In this document: piece after piece, positions 1-10,144 of the stretch
Layout: each line of letters starts with the position of its first letter
Position numbering within the stretch: the first letter of the stretch is position 1
From: Pseudomonadota bacterium
GTDB taxonomy: Bacteria > Chloroflexota > UBA6077 > JAJPGT01
Assembly: GCA_021325655.1 (NCBI GenBank)
Contig: JAJPGT010000087.1
Location: forward strand, 1 to 64,000
Direction of reading: 5' to 3'
Length of the DNA: 64,000 nt
Made by a program: the position numbers and the translations under genes
Notes under the pieces: generated by a model
The model's input: the letters and a program-made list of their open reading frames with translations, nothing else
What the model was told of the DNA's origin: nothing
Database searches by the model: none

Positions 1-723
1 AGCAGCGCCATCTTCCTGGCCTGGGACGACTGGGGCGGGTTTTACGACCACGTGCCGCCGCCAGTGGTGGATGGCAACGGCTACGGGCTGCGGGTGCCGG
101 GCCTGGTAATCAGCCCCTATGCCAGGCAGGGCTACATCGACCACCAGGTGCTCAGCTTCGATGCCTACCTGAAGCTCATCGAAGACCTGTTCCTCGGTGG
201 CCAGCGGCTGGACCCGGCTACCGATGGCCGGCCGGATCCGCGGCCCACGGTGCGGGAGACCGTACCGCAGCTCGGCGACCTGCTGGATGACTTCGACTTC
301 TCGCAGGGCCCCCGTGCCCCGCTGGTGCTCACGACCAACCCGAGCATCTACACCCGCATAGAAAATACTGATTCGCGTCTCGCCTATCACGGGGTTTGGA
401 AGTCATACGCCGACACCCGCGCCTCGGGCGGATCGGTCGCCTTCTCGACGGATGACAATGGTAACGCAACGCTGAGCTGGACCGGAACGGACGTCGAGGT
501 GCTGATGACCATGGGGCCGCAGATGGGCAAGGCCTACGTGGTGCTGGATGGCGTCTTCACAGTGGTGGACCTGTACTCGCCCCAGCTCCGGTTCCAGCAG
601 GTACCCTTCGAGCGGCACGGGCTGGCCAACGCGCTGCACACGCTGAAGGTTTCCGCCTCTGGCGCCAAGAACCCCGCCTCCGCCGGAGTGACGGTCTCTC
701 TCGACGCGGTCGACATCAAGTAA
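1..723 (+). CDS. Phosphoesterase (phospholipase C / acid phosphatase type), C-terminal part
   Basis: The reading frame is open from base 1, so the gene begins upstream of the window; about 240 residues are visible. The first residues contain [10 protein letters not shown], a signature of the PF04185 phosphoesterase family (phospholipase C, AcpA-like acid phosphatase), whose members hydrolyse phosphate esters outside the cytoplasm. The catalytic core ends near base 300 (LVISPYAR, then a helix ending LIEDLFL). After a linker, bases 355-720 encode a separate beta-rich C-terminal domain with the pattern YxGxW...DLYSP...LDAVDIK. This domain recurs at the end of the sulfatase at 31824-33605, so it looks like a portable module of secreted hydrolases here. 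Family assignment is confident; substrate is unknown. Confidence 0.85.
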   Translation, partial: SSAIFLAWDDWGGFYDHVPPPVVDGNGYGLRVPGLVISPYARQGYIDHQVLSFDAYLKLIEDLFLGGQRLDPATDGRPDPRPTVRETVPQLGDLLDDFDFSQGPRAPLVLTTNPSIYTRIENTDSRLAYHGVWKSYADTRASGGSVAFSTDDNGNATLSWTGTDVEVLMTMGPQMGKAYVVLDGVFTVVDLYSPQLRFQQVPFERHGLANALHTLKVSASGAKNPASAGVTVSLDAVDIK

Positions 724-823
724 TCCGGCACGGCTCCTGCGCCAAGGTGTACGCTGCCTGACAACGGCGGGTAGCCACGCGTGGGCGCGGCCGCCCGCGC
801 GGCGCCCGGCGGGAGGGAGAGGC

Positions 824-1678
824 GTGCGCAGCGCGCTGCTGGTGTGGCTCACTGTGGCCGCAGCCCTGCTCGTCTCAGGCAGCAGTGGGGTTGCCGCGGC
901 ACCCGCGCCCACGGTCCCGTGTGTCTTCCAGCTCGGGTTCAGCACGCTGCACGCGCTGATGCCGCGGATTGTTGGCGACTGCACCGGCGACGAGATCCAT
1001 AACCCGGCGAATGGCGACGCGCTGCAGCCAACCACCCACGGACTGCTGGTCTGGCGCAAGGCGGACAACTGGACCGCCTTTACCGATGGTGAAACGACCT
1101 GGATCAACGGCCCCTGCGGGTTGCAGAGCCGCCCCAACGCGGCGCGCTTCCCCTGGGAGCTGGGCCAGACCGCCTGCACCAGTCCGCCGCCGTCCACTCC
1201 GCCGCCCCCTGACGCGACCCCGGCCCGGCTGTCCTCCACCCTGGCCCAGCTCCGCGCCGCCGGCCCGCTCGGCGCCTCGCTCGCCGACGTGCCAGCCGCC
1301 ACCGGAGTACGGGTGACCCTGGCCGACCTGCCCGGCGCCTGGGGCGCGTATGACGGCCGGCACAACCTGATCGCCCTCTCCCCGGGCGTGGTAGCCGATT
1401 CCACCCAGGCTGCTGCTACCGTGCTCGCCCACGAGCTTACCCATGCTCGGCAGCAACGGCAGGGCGTGAGCGATTGTGTGGAGCGCGAGGTGGAGGCCAC
1501 CCGCAACGAGGCGCAGATCTGGCAGACGCTTACCGGTGGTTGGTGGCCATCCAACACGCCACTCCGATTCCAGGAAAACCTGCTGCTGGCGCAGTATCTG
1601 GCGGGCGGCGACGCCGCGCTCAACGACTGGATCGTGAGCAACGCAGGCTACCAGCACGAGTGCAATCTGGCCGGCTGA
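824..1678 (+). CDS. Secreted protein with HELTH metallopeptidase-like motif
   Basis: A 284-residue protein starting at GTG, with GGGAGGGAGAGG just upstream as ribosome binding site. Residues 1-26 form a signal peptide (VWLTVAAALLVSG, cleavage near AAA). Residues 30-115 hold a module seen in many Chloroflexota exported proteins, with NPANGDALQPTT and VWRKADNWTAFTDG motifs. A proline-rich linker (about 125-135) leads to a C-terminal region with LAHELTHARQQ, an HExxH zinc-site motif as in gluzincin-like peptidases, followed by conserved Glu residues that could be the third ligand. This suggests a wall-associated or extracellular zinc protein. Peptidase activity is inferred from the motif alone; no specific family was recognised. 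Confidence 0.75.
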   Translation: MRSALLVWLTVAAALLVSGSSGVAAAPAPTVPCVFQLGFSTLHALMPRIVGDCTGDEIHNPANGDALQPTTHGLLVWRKADNWTAFTDGETTWINGPCGLQSRPNAARFPWELGQTACTSPPPSTPPPPDATPARLSSTLAQLRAAGPLGASLADVPAATGVRVTLADLPGAWGAYDGRHNLIALSPGVVADSTQAAATVLAHELTHARQQRQGVSDCVEREVEATRNEAQIWQTLTGGWWPSNTPLRFQENLLLAQYLAGGDAALNDWIVSNAGYQHECNLAG

Positions 1679-1809
1679 GCGCCCGGGCGCCACGTCCGCC
1701 CTTGCCTGTCCCGGTGGCGCCACCAGGCGCGGCCCCAAAGTGAGGCGCGCCGCCCACGGCATGCCCCTGGTCGGGATCGGCATCTCGCGGAGGGAACGCC
1801 GATCTCGTG

Positions 1810-2709
1810 TCACCTGGCTGCGCGCGGTGTGCGCACCTCCACGTTGCCATCGCGCACCCGTGTCTCGAAACAGGGCTGCGCGAACTGCGCCGGGCCCTGG
1901 CGGACGCTGCCATCGCGCATGCTGAATTGCGAGCCGTGCCACGGGCATTGGACGCACTCGCCCACGAGCTGCCCCTCGGCCAGCGGCCCGCCCCAGTGGG
2001 AGCACACCCCGCTCAGCGCGTAGATTTGCCCGCCCTGCTTCAGCAGCACCAGCGGCAGCTTCTGGCCATCTACCGTGATCTCGCCCGCGGCGAGCTGCCC
2101 CTCCCGCAGGTCGGCCTCGCGCGCCGCCACCTGGAAATCTTGTACGGGCGGCTCCCAGGCGTTGCGGCTCACCCCCGTGCCCATGCGATCGACCAGTTCG
2201 CCGCCGAGCCAGGCGGAGACGACCCCGACGCTATACCCGGTGGTGGAGAGCAGCACGCCGAGCTGCCGGTTCCCCGAGCGTCGGGCGAGCCAGGACCAGA
2301 CATACAGCCCCAGCCCGAGCGAGTTCAGTGTGGCGTGGACCAGCCCCACCCGGCGCGGCTTGCCTTCTGTATCTATCCAGTCCGCCAGACCGGCGAGCGC
2401 GGTGGGGACCGCGGCCAGCGTCCCGATCGCCACCGCGGCGTCTGCCCCCTTGCTCGGCCCGAATAGATCCATTAGCAGCGCGGCGCTCCAGGCGCCGATC
2501 GGGACATCGGTGAGCGCCGGGTGCAGTGGATGGCCAAGCCAGATGCCGTGAAGGAAGTTCTTGAGCTGGAGCCCCGTTGGCCCACCGCGGGCAACCGCGT
2601 TCCGCAGCCATCCCTGCACCTGCTCGGCCAGCGGGTCCAGGCGCTGCGCCTGGCCCTCGATCACCCCGTCGATGACCTGTCCAACCCCGGGCGGACTCGC
2701 AATCGCCAT
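1810..2709 (-). CDS. DUF2231 membrane protein fused to Rieske [2Fe-2S] domain
   Basis: A 299-residue protein; the ATG at 2709 is preceded by AAGGAGGGG, which fixes the start although the frame stays open much further. The N-terminal half is a DUF2231-type membrane domain (HGIWLGHPLHPALTDVPIG, then several hydrophobic helices, including one around AAVAIGTLAAVPTALAGLAD). The C-terminal 100 residues are a Rieske domain with CSHWGG and CPWHGSQF, giving the Cys-x-His...Cys-x-x-His ligands of a [2Fe-2S] cluster. The fusion is common in Actinobacteria and Chloroflexota and probably works in membrane electron transfer; the partner is unknown. It converges with the secreted HELTH gene. Confidence 0.85.
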   Translation of the reverse strand: MAIASPPGVGQVIDGVIEGQAQRLDPLAEQVQGWLRNAVARGGPTGLQLKNFLHGIWLGHPLHPALTDVPIGAWSAALLMDLFGPSKGADAAVAIGTLAAVPTALAGLADWIDTEGKPRRVGLVHATLNSLGLGLYVWSWLARRSGNRQLGVLLSTTGYSVGVVSAWLGGELVDRMGTGVSRNAWEPPVQDFQVAAREADLREGQLAAGEITVDGQKLPLVLLKQGGQIYALSGVCSHWGGPLAEGQLVGECVQCPWHGSQFSMRDGSVRQGPAQFAQPCFETRVRDGNVEVRTPRAAR

Positions 2710-2874
2710 GTCGCCCCTCCTTGTATTTCCTATCGGCAGCGGAGCGTTGGATGCCGCGGCCTCAGCATTTCGCGTGCCAGATGGCAGACCAGCAGCGGCC
2801 GGGCTGTTGCACGCCGCGGAGCGGCCCGGTACGCTCATGGCCCAGCCCGCGATGACGAGTGGAGCACGACGCCG

Positions 2875-3231
2875 ATGGCTGGCGACATCTTCTTTATCCC
2901 AGCCGCCGAGCTGGCGGCGCGGATTCGCCGCCTCCCCGCCGAGGTGTTCGACGCGGTGCAAGACGTCTTCGAGCGCTACGACTTGCTCGTAACGCCCACG
3001 CTGGCGACGCTGCCGGTGGACAACGCCGCGGACGGCAACGCGCTCAGGCCGAGCGAGGTCAACGGAGAGGCAGTAGACCCATTGATCGGCTGGTGCCTGA
3101 CCTACCCGATCAACGACACCGGCCACCCCGCTGCGTCCATCCCGGCCGGGCTCACGGACGACGTGCTGCTCGCCGCGAGCGCCGCCTTCGAGCGGGCGCG
3201 CCCCTGGAGCCACATCTACCCGCCGCGCTGA
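2875..3231 (+). pseudogene. Amidase C-terminal remnant
   Basis: This 118-residue stretch resembles the last quarter of an amidase-signature enzyme: RYDLLVTPTLATLPV, then GWCLTYPINDTGHPAASIPAGL, then a final helix ending PWSHIYPP. The Lys-Ser-Ser catalytic core that should lie upstream is absent; instead the region up to 2709 belongs to the oppositely oriented Rieske gene. There is also an internal in-frame loss: AGLTD is joined directly to DVLLAASAAFERA, skipping the segment that normally reads like GLPVGMQIVGRR. Compare the intact GatA at 6131-7606, where the equivalent segment is present. A 5'-truncated, internally deleted relic is the simplest reading. Confidence 0.7.
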
Positions 3232-3268
3232 GCCGCGCTGCGGCGGCCGCTCGGCACCGGAGAGCATC

Positions 3269-4417
3269 GTGGGACACGCTCGCCAGCTCACCGTCGGCGC
3301 GGCGCTCTCGCTGAGCGGCCCCTTCTCGCCGCAGGGATGGCAGGCGTATCGCGGGCTGGCCCTCTGGACCGAGGACGTCAACCGCGCCGGCGGCCTGCTG
3401 GCGCCACGCCTCGGGGCCCGGCTGCCGCTGGCGCTGCGGGTGGAGGACGACCAGGGCCGAGCCGAGCGGGTGGCAGCTCTCACGGAGCGGCTGATCCTCG
3501 CCAACCAGGTGGATCTCCTGATCGGGCCGTACTCCAGCGCCCTGGTCCTCGCGGCCGCGGCGGTGGCCGAGCGGCACCGGCGGGTGCTCTGGAACCACGG
3601 CGGCTCCTCCGACGCCATCAGCCAGCGCGGCTTCCGCTGGGTCGTCCCCCTCGCCACCCCGGCCAGCCGCTATTTCCATGGCCTGCTGGACCTGGTGGAG
3701 CGCCTGGTCCCAGCGCCGCGGCGGGTCGCCCTGGTGCACGGTGCGCGCGGGACGTTTCCCCGGGCGGCGATCGACGGAGCCGAAGCGCACGCCAGGCAGC
3801 GCAGATTTACGGTAGTGGCGCGGTTGGAGTACCCGGCGGCGGAGGCCGATCTACCGGCGCTGATCGACCGGCTGGCTGCTGCGCAGCCGGACATCGTCCT
3901 GGCCGCCGGGCGAACCGAGGTCGATCTCGCGTTCGCCCGGCGGCTCAGGGCCGCCGGCAACGTAGCGCCGGTGGTCGGGCTGGTCGCGGCGGCACTGCCA
4001 CTCTTCGGCCAGACACTCGGCCGGGACGCTCACGGCTACTTCGGCCCCAGCCAGTGGGAGCCGGGGCTCGGGATTCAGCCCGACGTCGGCCCGACCGCAG
4101 CCGAGTTCGCGCGCCGCTTCGAGGCGCGCTTCCAGACTGGACCAGACTACGTCGCCGCGCAGGCGTATGCCGCCGGCCTGGTCGCGCAGCGCTGCGTCCA
4201 GCTCGCGGGAACCACGCAGGACGAGGCGCTGCGCGACGCAGCCCGCGCCCTGACGCTAACCACCCTCTATGGCGACTTCCGGCTCGACCCGGCCACGGGC
4301 GAGCAGATCGGCCACCGGCTCCTGACCATCCAGTGGCAGGGCGATAGTCGGGTCATCGTCTGGCCGCCCGAGCACGCCCAGGCCCAGCCGGTGCTGGGGC
4401 GACCGGCCCCAGGCTGA
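3269..4417 (+). CDS. Branched-chain amino acid-type ABC substrate-binding protein (no signal peptide)
   Basis: A 382-residue type I periplasmic-binding-fold protein (Peripla_BP_6/LivK-like). It opens directly with the first beta strand, LTVGAALSLSGPFSPQG, followed by EDVNRAGGLL, LIGPYSSALVLAA and VLWNHGGSSD, the usual ligand-cleft landmarks. Start GTG with a weak GGAG upstream. Unlike normal LivK proteins there is no signal peptide or lipobox, and no in-frame upstream extension supplies one. No transporter genes adjoin it. It may act inside the cell as a ligand sensor (as AmiC does) or be a transporter component that lost its export signal. Fold assignment is firm, role uncertain. Confidence 0.8.
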   Translation: MGHARQLTVGAALSLSGPFSPQGWQAYRGLALWTEDVNRAGGLLAPRLGARLPLALRVEDDQGRAERVAALTERLILANQVDLLIGPYSSALVLAAAAVAERHRRVLWNHGGSSDAISQRGFRWVVPLATPASRYFHGLLDLVERLVPAPRRVALVHGARGTFPRAAIDGAEAHARQRRFTVVARLEYPAAEADLPALIDRLAAAQPDIVLAAGRTEVDLAFARRLRAAGNVAPVVGLVAAALPLFGQTLGRDAHGYFGPSQWEPGLGIQPDVGPTAAEFARRFEARFQTGPDYVAAQAYAAGLVAQRCVQLAGTTQDEALRDAARALTLTTLYGDFRLDPATGEQIGHRLLTIQWQGDSRVIVWPPEHAQAQPVLGRPAPG

Positions 4418-4611
4418 GCGCGGGCAGATGCCCTGGGCGCCAATCCGTCGCCGCTACCAGCGGCCGGGCTGCCTCGGGACGAGTCCGTGATGCGCCTCAC
4501 GGCACGGTGCTTGGCCGCCGGGCCTGCGGAGCGAGCCCGACACCCTCCAGGACCGCCTGGCTCATCACGTCCGGGAGCCGAAGCGGGCGGCGCGTCCAGC
4601 ACTGCGAGCCC

Positions 4612-4650
4612 GGCCAGGCGGAGGCGCACCTGAAGCCGATCCGCCTGGCC
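4612..4650. terminator. Terminator-like hairpin after gatB
   Basis: An 11-bp perfect inverted repeat (GGCCAGGCGGA at 4612-4622 and its complement at 4640-4650) with a 17-nt loop lies eight bases past the gatB stop codon. There is no T-run. It sits between convergent genes and probably stops gatCAB transcription. Confidence 0.55.
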
Positions 4651-4658
4651 GCTGCGCC

Positions 4659-7606
<2,948 letters not shown>

Positions 7607-7711
7607 ATGTCACATCCCTCGCTCATGGCTCACAGCCCAACGCCTGACGCCGAATAGGGCCGGGCGGCCCCTTGCGCATCTCGGACATCGAGCGGTGAAG
7701 GCAGAGCGTGC

Positions 7712-7999
7712 CTAGTCGAAGACGGCGGGAACGAGGAACGCATCCCCCTCGCGGGCGGGAGCGTTCTGCAGGATCTGCTCCACCGGCCACGACGGGCGGG
7801 CGACATCATCACGCATAACGTCGCGCAGCGGGATCACCTGCGCAGTGGGCGGGATGTGCTGGACGTCCACGCGATCCAGGATGCGCATGGTCTCCAGAAT
7901 GTTGGAGAGCTGCTGCTGGATGCGCGTCTTCTCTGCTTCGTCCAGGCCCAGGCGGGCCAGATAGGCGACGTGCTCCACATCCTGGCGAGTGATAGCCAT
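7712..7999 (-). CDS. gatC: Asp-tRNA(Asn)/Glu-tRNA(Gln) amidotransferase subunit C
   Basis: A 95-residue GatC, the small belt-like subunit that wraps GatA and GatB and stabilises the complex. The sequence starts VEHVAYLARLGLDEAE and carries the usual central helix (QQQLSNILETMRILDRVD), followed by the PLRDVMRDD and C-terminal LQNAPAREGDAFLVP patterns. The ATG is preceded by AGGGAGGAC. A TATACT hexamer at 8019-8024 on the same strand is a plausible -10, although no good -35 lies 16-18 bases above it. First gene of the gatCAB operon. Confidence 0.95.
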   Translation of the reverse strand: MAITRQDVEHVAYLARLGLDEAEKTRIQQQLSNILETMRILDRVDVQHIPPTAQVIPLRDVMRDDVARPSWPVEQILQNAPAREGDAFLVPAVFD

Positions 8000-8128
8000 A
8001 GCGTCCTCCCTGCGCGGGAGTATACCAGAGCGCCCGGGAAAGCCTTGGCCTACTCGGACTGTGAGAGACAGCCGCGTGGCAGCAGACAGTACCCGGGGCT
8101 CGGGGACGCAGCCAGCCTCGGCGCCGCT

Positions 8129-8610
8129 TTAGTCCGAGCCAGAGGAGAGCGCAGCCAGCGCCACCGAGTGGGCGCCCCCGCGGCGATGGCGATTACCCCG
8201 GAAAGCCCCGGGACTTGAACCGGAGTGGCACGGTTGGCGGTATGCCGGTGCCGGGCTCGCCGGTGAGATTCTCCCCCCAGGCCCACACCGTCCCGTCGGC
8301 CCGAAGCACTAGCGTGTGCCCTCCGCCAACGAAGCCACCGCCAGCGACTCTCGCGGCTACGATCGCCTTGCCCTCGTCAAGATTGTTCACCCGGATCGGG
8401 ATGCTCCGGCGGATCGTCGTGCCATCCCCCAGTTGGCCCTCGCCGTTAGCACCCCATGCCCACAACACCCCAGGCGCCACGTCGCCCTGAGGCCTGGCTC
8501 CGCCCGCCACAGCAGTTGACGTTCCACCGGCCTACACCACCCTCCGAGGAGCAGCGCGGTGGCTACCAAACAGGCAGCCTCCGCCATCGCACGTGTCCTC
8601 ATAGCTCGGC
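8129..8610 (-). pseudogene. Decayed secreted RCC1-repeat protein
   Basis: Pieces of an RCC1 (regulator of chromosome condensation-type) propeller appear in successive frames on the minus strand. From 8609 a signal-peptide-like start reads MRTRAMAEAACLVATALLLGG; the frame then shifts near 8545 to one with VLWAWGANGEGQLGDGTT and later TLVLRADGTVWAWGE. Near 8240 it shifts again to ATPVQVPGLSGVIAIAAG, and near 8172 once more to GGAHSVALAAL before a stop at 8129-8131. Together the pieces form barely two RCC1 repeats, where a propeller needs seven. Three frame changes within 500 bases and heavy truncation indicate a pseudogene rather than one sequencing error. Confidence 0.75.
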
Positions 8611-8843
8611 CATCTCTCCGCCCATGGCTGGCGATCGCCCCCAGAATAGGACCTTCTCGGCCAAGGAGCAACACCGGGCACGAGCGAGGGCATGGCCCCT
8701 GGTCAGCCGCCTGCACAACACCCGCCTCGGCAATGTCCCAGCAGCCTACCTGGCCACCCGAGGAAAAGAGGTACCAGCGTGCAGGAGCCCCCACCCGTCG
8801 TCAGCAGGGGCTCCGGGCATCGTTGTCCGGGAGTCTTGGGGTG
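8611..8843. other. Intergenic stretch without recognisable gene
   Basis: This 233-base stretch lies between the RCC1 relic and the stop codon of the cupredoxin gene. Several frames are open on both strands, as expected at this GC content, but none shows a ribosome binding site or a recognisable domain. Confidence 0.5.
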
Positions 8844-9437
8844 CTACCGCTCCGCGCTTGTGCGCCGACCCAGCAGGCGGCGCAGGGCCAGGCCAAGGCC
8901 CAGCAGCGCCCCGCCGGCCGCACCGTACAGGGGGTAGGCGGGCGCGGGCGCCTCCCCGGTGTTCGGGAGGCGGGTCGGGCCGCTGACGGTCGGCAGCACT
9001 TCCAGCGAGGCGGCCATGCCCGCCTTGTAATGGCCTGGAATGTTGCACAGCAGCACGTAGCGGCCGGGCGCGAGATCGAACGTGCTGGTTTTGACCGAGC
9101 CCGGCGCGACCTCCTCTACTTCGCCTACCGCCTTTTGCTGCGGGGTATCTTCCGCCACGGTGTTGTCCTCCTCCAGGACCAGGCCGGTCGGCGGGAGGTC
9201 GGTCTTCACGACGACCAGCTCGTGCTCCACCTTGCCCTGGTTCATCACACTGAAGCTGACTGTGCCGGCTGGTACGGAGATGACGCTCGGCTTCAGCGCG
9301 AACTCCTGCTCGGCGACCTGGACAGTCGTGGTGTCGCCTTGTGACGTGGGCTGGGCGAGCGCGGCGGAGCCCGCGCCCAGCACGATGAGCGCCGCGGCGG
9401 GAAGCGCCAGCAGCGCCGGATGCCTGGGAATGCTCAT
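8844..9437 (-). CDS. Cupredoxin with C-terminal LPxTG sorting signal
   Basis: A 197-residue exported blue-copper-like protein. Residues 1-29 are a signal peptide (LLALPAAALIVLGAGSAALA). The central domain (about 35-150) has the type I copper ligand set: His in KVEHELVVV, then Cys, His and Met in LLCNIPGHYKAGM. The C-terminus has LPNTG, a hydrophobic helix (AYPLYGAAGGALLGLGLAL) and a basic tail RRLLGRR, the layout of a sortase substrate. The protein should therefore end up covalently bound to the wall, carrying electrons or holding copper. No sortase gene is in the window. The ATG is preceded by GAGGAGCAGGG. Compare the cupredoxin module in the lipoprotein at 56994-58505. Confidence 0.88.
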   Translation of the reverse strand: MSIPRHPALLALPAAALIVLGAGSAALAQPTSQGDTTTVQVAEQEFALKPSVISVPAGTVSFSVMNQGKVEHELVVVKTDLPPTGLVLEEDNTVAEDTPQQKAVGEVEEVAPGSVKTSTFDLAPGRYVLLCNIPGHYKAGMAASLEVLPTVSGPTRLPNTGEAPAPAYPLYGAAGGALLGLGLALRRLLGRRTSAER

Positions 9438-9528
9438 GACTTACCCTGCTCCTCTGTCGTGGGAGAAATGGCCGCCGCGCCGGCCACGGCGGCCAGGTCC
9501 TGTCTGCAGACATCCAAATCTATGCATG

Positions 9529-9562
9529 GCCAGGCGCCGGCGGATGCGTCCCGGCGCCTGGC
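9529..9562. terminator. Hairpin, second of a tandem pair
   Basis: A perfect 12-bp stem (GCCAGGCGCCGG at 9529-9540 with its complement at 9551-9562) and a 10-nt loop. Read on the minus strand it follows the longer palindrome at 9569-9603. It lies between the PKD-like gene and the cupredoxin gene, and probably limits read-through between them. Confidence 0.5.
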
Positions 9563-9568
9563 GACGTG

Positions 9569-9603
9569 GGCGCCGTGGAGGCCGGCCCGGCCTCCACGGC
9601 GCC
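9569..9603. terminator. 35-bp perfect palindrome after PKD-like gene
   Basis: Bases 9569-9585 are exactly complementary to 9587-9603 around a single central base, forming a 17-bp inverted repeat. It starts six bases beyond the stop codon of the PKD-like gene (9610) on the minus strand. As RNA it would form a very stable hairpin. No T-run follows, so a factor-assisted or purely structural terminator is likely; a protein-binding dyad is the alternative. Confidence 0.6.
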
Positions 9604-9609
9604 GCTCGC

Positions 9610-9966
9610 CTAGCTGCAGCGGATGGTCTGGAAGGTGATGGAGCCGAAGGCGCGCTCGCGCTGCTGGTTCTGTGCCCCGACGTTCACCGTGTGGCGCTCC
9701 TCGTCCCCGAAGACCGTCGTCACCGTCGGATTGCTCGAGGGCGCCGTGTCCGCCTTGCGGTCGTTGTTGAAGTCCCAGACGTACTTCACCGGACTGCTGG
9801 ACGTGGTTGTGGCTGTCAGCGTCACCTGCACCGTGTCCCGGTTGAGACAGGTCTGGCTGACCACGCTCGGGGTCACCGTGAACCCCGCCGCCGCGGCTGG
9901 AACCACCCCGGCCAGGCCGAGCGCCGCCACGCCGACCAATCCCGCTACCCATGCGCGCTTGCTCAT
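9610..9966 (-). CDS. Small secreted PKD-like protein
   Basis: A 118-residue protein starting at ATG 9966 with AAGGAGTCCTCCAA upstream; the frame is open further but this start gives a clean signal peptide (VAGLVGVAALGLAGVVPAAAA). The mature part looks like one Ig/PKD-type beta-sandwich: VTPSVVSQTC, then KYVWDFNNDRKADT with the PKD WDFxxD pattern, then TVTTVFGDEERHTVNV. Two cysteines, one near each end, could form a disulfide. It is probably a surface or extracellular adhesive or structural protein. It is transcribed away from the sensor kinase at 10145 and upstream of the anchored cupredoxin, from which the double hairpin separates it. Confidence 0.7.
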   Translation of the reverse strand: MSKRAWVAGLVGVAALGLAGVVPAAAAGFTVTPSVVSQTCLNRDTVQVTLTATTTSSSPVKYVWDFNNDRKADTAPSSNPTVTTVFGDEERHTVNVGAQNQQRERAFGSITFQTIRCS

Positions 9967-10144
9967 TTGGAGGACTCCTTCCCCACTCTTGTTTCGGCAG
10001 GGCGCACACCACCCTGCCCGCGTACCAGTGTCGATGCACGGAGTGCGGATCGAAAATAGACCCCGGCCGCGGCGTTGGTCGGACCTTGGTCTGACCCGGT
10101 TCGGCCTCTGGCCCATGAACGGACGGGGGCGCTAGGCCGTATGA

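Noticed and set aside
875..2005. Minus-strand frame of 376 codons over the HELTH gene and Rieske 3' end
   Set aside because: It is low in hydrophobic order and covers two genes with clear domains and ribosome sites on other frames.
8195..8225. GGTTCAAGTCC on the minus strand, resembling a tRNA T-arm
   Set aside because: The flanking bases do not form the 5-bp T stem and no acceptor, D or anticodon arm surrounds it; the sequence is explained by RCC1 text (ATPVQVPGL).
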